64,000 bases of DNA from positions 8,034 to 72,033 of the forward strand of contig JBKDZR010000019.1 of assembly GCA_047971485.1 (NCBI GenBank), in the 5' to 3' direction. Below are positions 8,781 to 17,394 of this stretch, one piece after another; the stretch's first letter is position 1, and each line of letters opens with the position of its first letter. The DNA is from JBKDZR01 sp047971485 (GTDB lineage Bacteria > Pseudomonadota > Alphaproteobacteria > Rhodobacterales > Rhodobacteraceae). The notes under the pieces were generated by a model. The model did no database searches, was not told the origin of the DNA, and saw nothing but the letters and a program-made list of their open reading frames with translations. A program made the translations under genes and the position numbers.

Positions 8781-9599
8781 TCAGGCCGCGCCCTCGTCCA
8801 GCAGGGGATCATGGCGGGCCAGAAAGGCCAGGACAGCGGCATCGAAAGCGGCGGGTTGTTCGATATTGATCGAGTGGCCGCCATCGAGATCAACCACCTC
8901 CATCTGTGGCAACAGGCGGGTGGCCAGGTCGCGCTGGGGCTGAAAACGCCGTTCCTTCAAGCCGTTGATCAACAGCGTCGGCACCGTCGTATCGGCCAGG
9001 CGATCCGCCAGCGGCAACACCGGCAGGGTGTGATCCATCAGCGCGACAATGGTGGCCAGATCGCAGCCATCGGCATCACGGGCCAAGATCTCGCGCAGAT
9101 CCGGGGGAAAGCGGCGGGCGAAGCGCGGGTGAAAGGTTTCCCGACGCAGCGCAGCCAGCCCCTCCTGCACCAACTGGTCGCGGCGGTCCCGCGCGGCCTG
9201 AACCTGCTGGGGCGTGCCCGGCCCGGCCAGCGCACGGTTGGCATTGGTCCAGACCTGCGCCCCAACGGATGGGGGGTGGCGCAGCGCATGGCGCAGGGTC
9301 AGCCCGGCGCCGAAGCTTTGGCCGCAGATGTGCCAGCGCACAATGCCCAGGGCGCGGCGGCCCGCATCGAGGGTATCGGCCAGGGCGTTCGGGTGCAGGC
9401 GCACCGGATCGGTACAGCCCGGGGTTTGGCCATGACCGGGCAGTTCCGCCAGGATGATCCGATAGCGCCGCCGCAGCGCTTGCAGGTTCAGCCGCCAGTG
9501 GTTGCGGCTGGAATAGAAGCCATGGACCAGCAGCAGGGGCGGCAGGCCGGGCGGATCAGCGGAAAACCGGATGGGCAGGGGATCGGGGGGGCTGCTCAT
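8781..9599 (-). CDS. Alpha/beta hydrolase fold protein
   Basis: A 272-residue soluble alpha/beta hydrolase. The oxyanion-hole motif LLLVHGFYSSRNHW (about 22-35), an LPGHGQT segment (54-60), the nucleophile elbow GQSFGAG with Ser at about 95, and a C-terminal histidine in DGGHSINIEQP are visible. The catalytic acid is less clear: the usual Asp after strand 7 is replaced by a stretch reading NGLKERR, so a Glu may serve or the acid may lie elsewhere. Substrate unknown. It is convergent with the LysR gene 26 bp away and may not belong to the TRAP cluster. Confidence 0.85.
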   Translation of the reverse strand: MSSPPDPLPIRFSADPPGLPPLLLVHGFYSSRNHWRLNLQALRRRYRIILAELPGHGQTPGCTDPVRLHPNALADTLDAGRRALGIVRWHICGQSFGAGLTLRHALRHPPSVGAQVWTNANRALAGPGTPQQVQAARDRRDQLVQEGLAALRRETFHPRFARRFPPDLREILARDADGCDLATIVALMDHTLPVLPLADRLADTTVPTLLINGLKERRFQPQRDLATRLLPQMEVVDLDGGHSINIEQPAAFDAAVLAFLARHDPLLDEGAA

Positions 9600-9721
9600 G
9601 GCCCGCTTCTAGACGATGGCGTGTCCGGGCTCAATCCGGGGGATATATATCCGCTTCCAGCGGATTCCGGCGCAGACCGGCGCCTTTCCAAGACCTGGCA
9701 GGTTTGCCCTACGCCCCCGGC

Positions 9722-10864
9722 TTATGCGAAAAACCCGGCCAGGATCCGGCTGTAAATGGCCTTGAGTACGTGGATCTGGGCGATCTCGACATGTTCATCC
9801 ACCTGATGCATGGATCGCCCGACAAGGCCAAATTCCACCACCGGACAATGGGCCCGCATGAAGCGCGCATCCGAGGTGCCCCCCGATGTGGACAGCTCCG
9901 GGCTGATCCCGGTTTCCGCCGTCACTGCCCTGGCCACCAGGTCCGGCAACGGCCCCGGTGGCGTCAGAAAGCTTTCACCGGACACCCTTACCTGCATGGC
10001 AATGTCGATCCCGGTTTCCGAGGCGACATCCGCAACCTCGCGCTCCAGCCACCCCGTCAGGCTGGCCGAGCTGTGGGCATCGTTGAACCGGATGTTCACC
10101 GTGGCACGGCAGGTGGCGGGGATGACATTGGTCGCCGTATTGCCGGTGTCAAAGTTGGTTACCGCCAGGGTCGAGGCCTCGAAATGATCGGTGCCCTCGT
10201 CCAGCGTCGCCCGGGCCAGCCGATCCATCAGCCGCGCCATGGCCGGCAACGGGTTCTTCGCCCGATGGGGATAGGCGGCATGGCCCTGTACCCCGGTGGC
10301 CGTGAAGAAAATGTTCATGGATCCACGCCGACCGATCTTGATCATGTCGCCCAACGCATTCGGACAGGTCGGCTCGCCCACCAGGCAGGCGGTCATCGCC
10401 TCGCCCTCGGTGGCCATCCAGTCCAGCAGGGCGCGGGTGCCATCGGTGGCCACGCCCTCTTCGTCGCCTGTAATGGTCAGGATCACGGCGCCATCGGGGG
10501 GGGTGGTCTGAACAAAATCCACGGCCGCAGCGGCAAAGGCGGCCACGCCGGATTTCATATCTGTGGCGCCCCGCCCATAAAGGATGCCATCGCGACACGC
10601 GGCCCCGAACGGATCAAAGGTCCAATCTGCCGGATCCCCCACCGGCACTACATCGGTATGGCCGTTGAACCCAAAGGTCCGGGGGTGCCCCTTGGCCCCC
10701 CAACGGGCAAACAGGTTGGACACATCGCCGCGATCCACCCGGTGACAGTCAAACCCGGCACCGGCCAGCAGATCCTCCAGCAGAACCAGAGCACCGCCTT
10801 CTTGCGGCGTGACACTGGGGCAGCGGACCAGGGCAGCGGTCAGGGCAACGGGATCGGTTGTCAT
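9722..10864 (-). CDS. dapE: Succinyl-diaminopimelate desuccinylase
   Basis: Zn-dependent M20 peptidase-family enzyme that removes succinate from N-succinyl-LL-2,6-diaminopimelate in the lysine and peptidoglycan-precursor pathway. The 380-residue length is normal. Metal and catalytic motifs are in place: GHTDVVP (His 69, Asp 71), GATDMKSG (Asp about 102) and TGDEEG (general-base Glu about 137), with a small dimerisation domain in the middle. The gene begins four bases after the stop of a small conserved gene, and dapD lies 1.2 kb upstream on the same strand, so both succinylase-branch genes are here. Confidence 0.95.
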   Translation of the reverse strand: MTTDPVALTAALVRCPSVTPQEGGALVLLEDLLAGAGFDCHRVDRGDVSNLFARWGAKGHPRTFGFNGHTDVVPVGDPADWTFDPFGAACRDGILYGRGATDMKSGVAAFAAAAVDFVQTTPPDGAVILTITGDEEGVATDGTRALLDWMATEGEAMTACLVGEPTCPNALGDMIKIGRRGSMNIFFTATGVQGHAAYPHRAKNPLPAMARLMDRLARATLDEGTDHFEASTLAVTNFDTGNTATNVIPATCRATVNIRFNDAHSSASLTGWLEREVADVASETGIDIAMQVRVSGESFLTPPGPLPDLVARAVTAETGISPELSTSGGTSDARFMRAHCPVVEFGLVGRSMHQVDEHVEIAQIHVLKAIYSRILAGFFA

Positions 10865-10868
10865 GGGA

Positions 10869-11204
10869 TCAGGCCTCGGGCGTGTCGTAAAAGGGGGTCA
10901 TCTGGGCCACGATCACGGCGTTTTCCGCCAGGGCGCGTTCCATCAGGGCGCGCTCATCTTTCTCGATATCATGGCCCTCGGCCAAGCGGTCCTCAAGCGT
11001 GCCATAGCCCGAGACATCCAGCGGCGCCAACCCGGCCTGCTTGAGGATGGCCACGGTTTCGCGCACGGCCTCGGGTTCATCCACGCCGCTGGCAAAGCAC
11101 ATCAGCGCCGCCCCCGTCGCCCCCTCGGGCAAGCCGTCATCGGCCTTGCGACCGACCTCGACCAAAAGGGTATAGACCTGCTGTTTGCGTTTCTTGTCCG
11201 ACAT
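10869..11204 (-). CDS. Conserved hypothetical protein upstream of dapE
   Basis: A 111-residue soluble protein that I cannot assign to a named family. It begins MSDKKRKQQVYTLLVEVGRK and has a mixed alpha/beta pattern with no signal peptide or membrane segment. It contains an acidic helical stretch around EDRLAEGHDIEKDERALMER. It ends four bases before dapE and is probably co-transcribed with it. The start at ATG 11204 is preferred, because the upstream extension to 11261 has a non-conserved-looking composition. A role linked to diaminopimelate synthesis is suggested only by position. Confidence 0.8.
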   Translation of the reverse strand: MSDKKRKQQVYTLLVEVGRKADDGLPEGATGAALMCFASGVDEPEAVRETVAILKQAGLAPLDVSGYGTLEDRLAEGHDIEKDERALMERALAENAVIVAQMTPFYDTPEA

Positions 11205-11274
11205 CTGGAACGGCCCTTGCGCTTGTCCGGGGCAGCCATACGCGGTTGCGCAGCGAAACAACAGGGGCCCGATC

Positions 11275-11523
11275 CTAGCCCTTGATCTTGCGCACCACCC
11301 AGATCAGCAGACAGGCGCCCAGCGCAGCCACAATCAACTGGCCAATCCAGCCGCCCAGCGTTGTCCCGACAACGGCCATCAACAGGGCGTTCAGTATCAG
11401 CGCCCCAAGAATGCCCAGCACGATGTTCAGCATCAGCCCATGCCGGGCGTTCATCATCTTCTCGGCCAGCCAACCGGCCAGCCCCCCGACGATGATCGTT
11501 GCAAACCAACCCAAACCTTCCAT
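11275..11523 (-). CDS. GlsB/YeaQ/YmgE-family small membrane protein
   Basis: An 82-residue inner-membrane protein with three hydrophobic segments (about residues 4-20, 28-50 and 56-76), rich in Gly and Ala. The N-terminus resembling GWFATIIVGGLAGWLAEKMM matches the transglycosylase-associated / GlsB-YeaQ-YmgE stress protein family, whose exact function is not established. ATG 11523 is favoured over 11529 because an AAGGAG lies six to seven bases upstream of it. The gene is divergent from the rhodanese gene. Confidence 0.88.
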   Translation of the reverse strand: MEGLGWFATIIVGGLAGWLAEKMMNARHGLMLNIVLGILGALILNALLMAVVGTTLGGWIGQLIVAALGACLLIWVVRKIKG

Positions 11524-11639
11524 GTGCATCTCCTTGTGCCCGGACAGCCTAGCACCACTCCGGGCCCCGCGCCATGCCCCGGCCTTGCGCGGCGCGGCTG
11601 CGGCGCCATAGTGCCCGGAACACAAAAAGGGGAGAGAGG

Positions 11640-12023
11640 ATGAAACAGGTAAAGGATCTGGTGGCCGAGGCAAACGCGATCGTCCAACATGCACCGGCCG
11701 CAGCCTTGCTGGATCTGCATGGCTGCGCGGATGTGACTTTTGTCGACCTGCGCGATATCCGCGAACTGGCCCGTGAAGGCATGATCCCCGGCGCCTTCCA
11801 TTGCCCGCGCGGCATGCTGGAATTCTGGCTGGATCCGACCAGTCCCTATGCCAAGACCCTGTTCCAGACCGGTGGGCGCTTTGTCTTCTACTGCGCTTCG
11901 GGCTGGCGATCGGCGCTGGCCGCGCGCACGGCGCAGGAGATGGGGCTGACCGGGGTCAGCCATATCGAGGACGGCTTCAGCGGCTGGAAAAAGGCCGGCG
12001 GCCCGGTGGACAAACGGGGCTGA
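11640..12023 (+). CDS. Single-domain rhodanese-like protein
   Basis: A 127-residue rhodanese homology domain with the active-site loop CASGWRS (Cys about 87), followed by the family's LSHIEDGFSGW-like end, here VSHIEDGFSGWKKAGGP. Likely a sulfurtransferase that passes persulfide sulfur to an acceptor. The donor and acceptor are unknown. No signal peptide, so cytoplasmic. ATG 11640 follows a purine-rich GGGGAGAGAGG, which supports this start rather than the longer one at 11574. It ends in a hairpin shared with convergent dapD. Confidence 0.9.
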   Translation: MKQVKDLVAEANAIVQHAPAAALLDLHGCADVTFVDLRDIRELAREGMIPGAFHCPRGMLEFWLDPTSPYAKTLFQTGGRFVFYCASGWRSALAARTAQEMGLTGVSHIEDGFSGWKKAGGPVDKRG

Positions 12024-12034
12024 GACCAGCCCCG
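12015..12034. terminator. Hairpin between convergent rhodanese and dapD genes
   Basis: A perfect 8-bp stem CGGGGCTG / CAGCCCCG with loop AGAC. It covers the rhodanese stop codon and lies seven bases beyond the dapD stop. GC-rich with no long T-run, so probably a bidirectional 3' stem-loop. Confidence 0.55.
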
Positions 12035-12040
12035 CGCCGG

Positions 12041-12868
12041 TCAGTCCCGCAGCAGATCGTTGATCGAGGTCTTCGAGCGGGTCTTTTCATCCACCCGCTT
12101 CACGATCACCGCGCAATACAGGTTCACGCCATTCTTCGAAGGCAGGGTTCCGGCCACCACCACCGAACCTGCCGGGACCTCACCATAGGACACGGTGCCG
12201 GTTTCGCGGTCGACGATCTTGGTGGACTGACCCAGGAACACGCCCATGCCCAGAACCGATCCTTCGCGGACGATCACGCCCTCGACCACCTCGGAGCGGG
12301 CGCCGATAAAGCAGTTGTCCTCGATGATCGTCGGGCCGGCCTGCATCGGTTCCAGCACGCCGCCAATGCCGACGCCACCCGACAGGTGCACGTTCTTGCC
12401 GATCTGCGCACAGGACCCAACCGTGGCCCAGGTGTCCACCATCGTGCCTTCATCGACATACGCGCCCAGGTTGACGAAGCTGGGCATCAGCACCACACCC
12501 GGCGCGATATAGGCCGACTTGCGCACCACACAGTTGGGCACCGCGCGAAAACCCGCCGTCTTCCACTGGTCCGGGCCCCAACCCAGGAACTTGCTGTCCA
12601 CCTTGTCCCACCAGCCGGACCCCTGGGGGCCACCAGACTGGGGTTCCATATCTTTCAGGCGAAAGCCCAGCAAAACCGCCTTCTTGGCCCATTGATTGAC
12701 ATGCCAGTCACCATTGGCGCGCCGTTCGGCCACCCGAAGCGTGCCGCCATCCAGCGCGTTCAGCGTCTGCTCGATGGCATCGCGGGCTTCGCCCCTGGTG
12801 GCCGGCGTGATGGCATCACGGCCCTCCCAGGCGGTTTCGATAGCGGCTTCCAACGCGGCATTGGACAT
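12041..12868 (-). CDS. dapD: 2,3,4,5-tetrahydropyridine-2,6-dicarboxylate N-succinyltransferase
   Basis: Trimeric acyltransferase that uses succinyl-CoA to succinylate tetrahydrodipicolinate, the step that commits to the branch completed by DapE. The 275-residue length is typical. An N-terminal helical region is followed by a left-handed beta-helix of hexapeptide repeats (about residues 100-220), with recognisable segments such as NCVVRKSAYIAPGVVLMPS and NCFIGARSEVVEGVIV. I chose ATG 12868. A GTG at 12874 is possible. Divergent from the LOG-family gene across about 200 bp. Confidence 0.95.
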   Translation of the reverse strand: MSNAALEAAIETAWEGRDAITPATRGEARDAIEQTLNALDGGTLRVAERRANGDWHVNQWAKKAVLLGFRLKDMEPQSGGPQGSGWWDKVDSKFLGWGPDQWKTAGFRAVPNCVVRKSAYIAPGVVLMPSFVNLGAYVDEGTMVDTWATVGSCAQIGKNVHLSGGVGIGGVLEPMQAGPTIIEDNCFIGARSEVVEGVIVREGSVLGMGVFLGQSTKIVDRETGTVSYGEVPAGSVVVAGTLPSKNGVNLYCAVIVKRVDEKTRSKTSINDLLRD

Positions 12869-13071
12869 GGGCACCCCCGGATTGTCGGTTTCTCTGGTCT
12901 CGCTCGTCGCCGGGCTATAGAGCTTGGGGACCGATCACGCAATGCCACCCGGGAACAGAGGCCGTTTCAGGGGCCAGGCCGGGCAGGGATACCGACAGAG
13001 ATCCATCCCACCTTAACCAATCCCCAATCCATGACCGTCATACTTAAGACAGGACCCAAGGACACAGCCAC

Positions 13072-13896
13072 ATGACGTACGAAAAGGCCCACCCGCTACC
13101 CCATGTACGGGAGGATATCGACCGGACCAGGCACATCCCTGAAACGCCGCAAACCCTGTCTCCGACCCACCGTCTGGCCTTTGCCGACCCCGATTTTCTG
13201 ACCCGCGATGATCTGCGCCCCGTCCGGTTTCAACTGGAACTGATGAAACCGCAGCTGACGCTGGATGAACGCGGAATTGCATCCACAGTGGTGATGTTCG
13301 GCGGCGCGCGTATCCCCGCCCCCGAACACAAGGACACCGCCCGCACCCCCACCCTGGCCAACCTGTCGCGCTTTTACGAAGAGGCGCGGATCTTTGCCCG
13401 GCTGGTCACCGAAACAAGCGTGGCCAGCGGCAACCAGGAACATGTGGTCTGCACCGGCGGCGGCCCCGGCGTGATGGAGGCCGGCAATCGTGGCGCGGCC
13501 GAGGCCGGGGGCATTTCCATCGGGCTGAACATCGTGCTGCCCCATGAACAGGCGCCGAACCTGTTCGTCACCCCGGATCTGTCCTTCAACTTCCACTATT
13601 TCGCCACCCGCAAGATGCATTTCCTGATGCGGGCAAAGGCGGTTACCGTATTTCCGGGCGGTTTCGGCACATTCGACGAATTGTTCGAAACCCTGACCCT
13701 GATCCAGACCGGACGCATGGCGCCGGTGCCGTTCATCCTGTTTGGCCGCGCCTTCTGGGACGACATCATCAACTGGAAGGCCCTGGCCGCCGCCGGCACC
13801 ATCTCGGATGAGGATATCCACCTGTTCCGGTACGCCGAAACCGGCGAAGAGGCCTTTGCCATCATGCGGGACTGGAGCAACACGCCCCCGGCATAG
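13072..13896 (+). CDS. LOG-family (TIGR00730) Rossmann-fold protein
   Basis: A 274-residue member of the lysine-decarboxylase-like / LOG family. Characteristic motifs are the nucleotide-binding CTGGGPGVMEAGNRGA (about 128-143) and PGGFGTFDELFE (195-206). Characterised members are nucleoside 5'-monophosphate phosphoribohydrolases, including cytokinin-activating LOG enzymes. This protein has a longer N-terminus (about 60 residues) than plant-type LOG, as in many proteobacterial homologues, so its physiological substrate is uncertain. Soluble. Convergent with the TonB-dependent receptor gene. Confidence 0.9.
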   Translation: MTYEKAHPLPHVREDIDRTRHIPETPQTLSPTHRLAFADPDFLTRDDLRPVRFQLELMKPQLTLDERGIASTVVMFGGARIPAPEHKDTARTPTLANLSRFYEEARIFARLVTETSVASGNQEHVVCTGGGPGVMEAGNRGAAEAGGISIGLNIVLPHEQAPNLFVTPDLSFNFHYFATRKMHFLMRAKAVTVFPGGFGTFDELFETLTLIQTGRMAPVPFILFGRAFWDDIINWKALAAAGTISDEDIHLFRYAETGEEAFAIMRDWSNTPPA

Positions 13897-13903
13897 GACA
13901 CAT

Positions 13904-13944
13904 CCGCCGGGCACAGCCATCACGATATGACCGTGCCCGGGCGG
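13904..13944. terminator. Bidirectional stem-loop between LOG gene and TonB receptor gene
   Basis: CCGCCGGGCAC pairs with GTGCCCGGGCGG (one bulged G) around an 18-base loop, 8 bases past the LOG stop and 19 bases from the receptor stop. Position between convergent genes favours a shared terminator. No strong T-tract. Confidence 0.45.
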
Positions 13945-13963
13945 ACGGCCCCCGGAACAGGAA

Positions 13964-16072
13964 TCAGAACCGGGTATTTACCCCGATCCAAAGGCGGCGC
14001 CCCTCGATGACGTTGTTTTCGTCATCGGCACTGATCTGTTTGTCGAAGACGTTGTAAACAGCCATGTTCATGTCAAGGTTGTCCGTCATTTGATAGGTCA
14101 TGCCGAGATCCGCAGTGGTATAGGAATCGTATTCGCGGCCGGTCTTGCCATTGATGGTTTTCGGCTTGCCGGCACCGCCGATGCGCAGACCACTGTTGAT
14201 CTCGCGGCCGTGATAGTTGGCCGAGGCCCAACTGCGCAGCCCATCCACCGGCATATCCCAGTCCAGGCGCAGATTGGCCATGTGCTCGGGGGTCCGGGCC
14301 AGGGGAAAGCCCTTGTATTCACCGGTTTCCTTCTCGGAATCGGTGTAGGTATAATTTGCCCGCACGGACAGGGTGTCAGTCGCACGCCAATCTGCGGTCA
14401 GTTCCAGCCCCTGGATCGTCGCTTTCGAAATATTGCGGTTATAGAAGATATCATAGTCATACATGTTGCCGGCATTGGGGCCGGCGCCTGGATATTGCGG
14501 CCCGGCGGTCCATTTTTCCGAGGTCCGGAAATTCTCAATCTTGTCCTTGAACCGGGTGTGGAAGGCCGTAGCCCCCAGTTGCAGGTTACGGGTTTCATAC
14601 ATCACCCCAAGCTCATAACTGGTCGAGGTTTCCGCCTTCAGGTCGGGATCCGCAATGATCACGCCACAACTGGGCGGGCTGTTCGTGGAACACCGGCCAC
14701 CGCCCGTGGTATAGGCATAGCCCGGGGTGATCGACCGGATGTCGGGCGCGCGAAACCCGGTGGACACCCCGCCTTTGACCGTCAGGGCATCGGTCGCATT
14801 CCAGACCCCGTACAGCCGTGGTGTGAAATGGCCGTCATATTCTTCATGGTCGTTATAACGCAGCCCGAAGGTCAGGGCGAAATCGTCTGTCAGCTGCCAT
14901 TCGTCTTCAATGAAAAGCGCCCATTGATCGGCTGAAAACTTGTGGGTCTTGCCATCGCGCAGGCCGGGGTTCTGGTCTTCCAGCTCGGCCCGGAAGAATT
15001 GCCCCCCGAAGGTCAGGTTGTGTGCGCCATCAGATCCGGCCTGCAGGTTGGCCTTGGCGTCAAGGGTCGTGTTGGTGATCTTGGGGCGGCGCTTGTCGGC
15101 CGTTCCGGCGATTGCGCGGTAGGTGCGCCTTTCACCGATTTCACGGGATAGCGATACCTCGGTCTCGGCAAAGGACCAGCGCCCGACATGGCTGAGCGAC
15201 CAGTGATCCCGGTCATTGTCGCTTGAGGGCGTGTTGTCCGGGTTATCGCGATCGACCTGTGTGGTGCCCATCTCGAACATGATGTCGTGCTGGTCGGTCG
15301 GCGTCCAGGTCAGCCGCCCGGTCAGATCACGGTCCTCGCCGCCGTTCAATCCGCCCACCAGGCTCTCGGACGGGTTATCCCGGCTCATCGCGCGGCCCCA
15401 AAGCTGCAGGCCCAGCCGGTCGGCGACCACCGGGCCGTTCAGGTAAAAGGACATCTGACGGGAATCGCCATGTTCCGAGCGTTCCTGAAAGGTGCTTTCC
15501 ACGGAAATCTCTCCGCCCCAAACAGGGCTGACCTTCTTGGTGATGATGTTGACCACACCGCCCATCGCATCTGATCCATAGAGCGACGACATCGGGCCGC
15601 GGACCACCTCAATCCGATCAATCGCCGAAACCGGCGGGATAAAGCTTTGCTCGAACCCAGCGTTTCCGTTGGTACGGGCATCGCGGGTGCCCTGACGGCG
15701 ACCATCAACCAGGATCAGCGTATAGGCGCCAGGCAAGCCGCGCATGTAGATATCGGATTCATTGGCATTGCCGGTAATCGCCACCCCCTGAACGGTCCTG
15801 AGCACATCGTTCAGCGAGGTCACGCTGCTGTTGGCCAGCTCTTCGCCGGTAACCACGCTGATCGAGGCCGGCGCGTCGCGCAGCAATTGTTCAAAACCGG
15901 CGGCGGTCACCACGATCTGGCCCAGATAGTGGCTGTCGTCCCCGACATTCTGGGACTGCGCCGCAGCCGGCAGACCGCCCGCCAGCGCCAGGGCCAGGGC
16001 CGAACCCCGCGCTTTGTGCCGCTTGTTACTGAATACCCGCCCGGTTCGGGCGCCTGAGGAAAGAAGGGTCAT
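13964..16072 (-). CDS. TonB-dependent outer-membrane receptor (FepA/CirA/BtuB-like)
   Basis: Gated 22-strand outer-membrane channel of about 702 residues. A long basic signal peptide (about residues 1-40, ending PAAAQS) leads to a TonB-box-like GQIVVTAAG. The plug domain follows, with RTVQGVAITG, YMRGLPGAYTLILVDG and the plug end DRIEVVRGPMSSLYGSDAMGG, then the barrel, which closes with an aromatic C-terminus reading LWIGVNTRF. The plug resembles catecholate siderophore and colicin receptors, so a ferric siderophore is the likely ligand; vitamin B12 or haem cannot be excluded. An in-frame ATG at 16105 would lengthen the signal by 11 residues. Encoded downstream of tonB-exbBD on the same strand. 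Confidence 0.93.
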   Translation of the reverse strand: MTLLSSGARTGRVFSNKRHKARGSALALALAGGLPAAAQSQNVGDDSHYLGQIVVTAAGFEQLLRDAPASISVVTGEELANSSVTSLNDVLRTVQGVAITGNANESDIYMRGLPGAYTLILVDGRRQGTRDARTNGNAGFEQSFIPPVSAIDRIEVVRGPMSSLYGSDAMGGVVNIITKKVSPVWGGEISVESTFQERSEHGDSRQMSFYLNGPVVADRLGLQLWGRAMSRDNPSESLVGGLNGGEDRDLTGRLTWTPTDQHDIMFEMGTTQVDRDNPDNTPSSDNDRDHWSLSHVGRWSFAETEVSLSREIGERRTYRAIAGTADKRRPKITNTTLDAKANLQAGSDGAHNLTFGGQFFRAELEDQNPGLRDGKTHKFSADQWALFIEDEWQLTDDFALTFGLRYNDHEEYDGHFTPRLYGVWNATDALTVKGGVSTGFRAPDIRSITPGYAYTTGGGRCSTNSPPSCGVIIADPDLKAETSTSYELGVMYETRNLQLGATAFHTRFKDKIENFRTSEKWTAGPQYPGAGPNAGNMYDYDIFYNRNISKATIQGLELTADWRATDTLSVRANYTYTDSEKETGEYKGFPLARTPEHMANLRLDWDMPVDGLRSWASANYHGREINSGLRIGGAGKPKTINGKTGREYDSYTTADLGMTYQMTDNLDMNMAVYNVFDKQISADDENNVIEGRRLWIGVNTRF

Positions 16073-16207
16073 GCCGTTTCTTGGGTCCTTGTAAAATGGC
16101 GGCATCTCCGGCCGTCTGACGGCGTGGGATGCATCTGTTGGCTGGCATAACGCGTGCTGATGATAGGGCCGGCGCGCTGCGGCCCGGCAGGAATGGCGGG
16201 CAATCTG

Positions 16208-17020
16208 TCAGCGCCGCCCCGAATAGGTGATGGTGAAGCTGCGCTGCGCCCCGGGCGGGGGCGCCGGAAACGGGGCGGCACGGCGCACATGCTGAACCGC
16301 GATCTTGTCAAGCTTGGGGTTGCCCGATGCCCGTGCCAGCGAAACCGACGCCAGGCGCCCGTCGGCGGCGACGGAAAAGGCCACAGTGGCGGTGGCATTG
16401 CCGCCCCCCCGGATCTGGTCACGGCGGGTTTTGGCGATACGGGCCATCACCCGGTCGGGATAGCCCGCTGCGGCACGGCCAGACCCGGTGGCCGCGCCGG
16501 GGGCACCGCTGCTTTGCCGGGTGGCACGGGCATCGGCCTGACCACTGGCAGATCCCCGGATCTCGTTCCTGTCCGCGTTTCCGGTAGGGGCAGGGGGCGA
16601 TGGCTTGCGCGGCTCGGCTCTTTTCTGCGGTGCGGGCTGTTGCGGTTGCTCGGTCGGGGGATCTTGGGGCTCGGACACCTCGGAGGGCTGGCTTGTCGGC
16701 AGGACGGCATTGGCGGGGGCTGCCTGCGCCGGGGTGATCGGGCTGGGGGCCGATACCGGGCGCGGCGCAACGGGCTGCGCCCTGTCGGGGGGCGGTGTTT
16801 CGGCCAAATCGGGCGTTTGCGATGCCTCGGGCGCCCCCAGACTGCCTGCAACAAGATCTTCGAACCCCGCGCCAAGACGCGCCGGGGCGGCTTGACCGCC
16901 GCCACCACCCGAACTTTCGGGTGCCTTGCCTGCGCTTAGCGCCGCACCTCCAAGATGCGCCATGACAGACAGGGCCAGTGCCATCACCGGCATGATCCTG
17001 GCAAAGGAGACCGGCATCAT
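16208..17020 (-). CDS. tonB: TonB energy transducer
   Basis: A 270-residue periplasm-spanning protein. One N-terminal membrane anchor (about residues 6-28) is followed by a long Pro/Ala/Gln/Glu-rich linker (about 35-165) that spans the periplasm. The C-terminal TonB domain (about 190-270) contains TATVAFSVAADGRLASVSLARASG and ends FTITYSGRR. It couples the proton-driven ExbB/ExbD motor to the receptor encoded next. Start ATG 17020 overlaps the exbD stop by four bases (ATGA). The linker composition is typical, though rich in Ala-Pro rather than strict Glu-Pro/Lys-Pro repeats. Confidence 0.92.
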   Translation of the reverse strand: MMPVSFARIMPVMALALSVMAHLGGAALSAGKAPESSGGGGGQAAPARLGAGFEDLVAGSLGAPEASQTPDLAETPPPDRAQPVAPRPVSAPSPITPAQAAPANAVLPTSQPSEVSEPQDPPTEQPQQPAPQKRAEPRKPSPPAPTGNADRNEIRGSASGQADARATRQSSGAPGAATGSGRAAAGYPDRVMARIAKTRRDQIRGGGNATATVAFSVAADGRLASVSLARASGNPKLDKIAVQHVRRAAPFPAPPPGAQRSFTITYSGRR

Positions 17021-17394
17021 GGCGCGCGCTCCACAACCAGCACAACCTCGGCGGCGCCGGCCCGATGCAGCGCACCCGCCACTCCAAGCAAGGCTGTGGC
17101 CGGCACCTCTCTGTCCGGGACGATGCGCACCGGGGCCATGCCCCTAGCAGCGACGAGATCCTCGGGGGTGACATCCTGGCCGGCCATGCGCAGACGGCCA
17201 TCGGCCATCAGCATGGCCGCATCAGGGGGCGGGGCCTGATCCTCTTGTGCCGATTGCGCCGGTGTCAGATCCGGGTCCAATGGCGGGGCCAGCTGCCCGG
17301 CCACCAAAAAGAAGATCAACATCAGGAAGACGATATTGATCAGGGCGATGGTGTTTTCGCGCGCGGGGCGGACCGTCTGGCAACGCAGGCTCAT
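17017..17394 (-). CDS. ExbD/TolR-family protein with Asp-to-Asn change in the membrane helix
   Basis: A 125-residue ExbD-like protein with a single membrane helix (about residues 15-37) and a periplasmic domain. The helix reads NTIALINIVFLMLIFFLV. In ExbD, TolR and MotB a conserved aspartate that carries protons sits where this protein has Asn 20 (codon AAT, 17335-17337). The companion ExbD encoded just upstream keeps the Asp. It may therefore be the structural half of a hetero-ExbD pair. The gene overlaps both neighbours by four bases, so synthesis is coupled with the other ExbD and TonB. Confidence 0.88.
   Translation of the reverse strand: MSLRCQTVRPARENTIALINIVFLMLIFFLVAGQLAPPLDPDLTPAQSAQEDQAPPPDAAMLMADGRLRMAGQDVTPEDLVAARGMAPVRIVPDREVPATALLGVAGALHRAGAAEVVLVVERAP

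Noticed and set aside
8781..9599. Alpha/beta hydrolase as inactive because the usual acid Asp is missing
   Set aside because: Ser and His are in place and the acid can lie on another strand in this fold, so loss of activity cannot be claimed.
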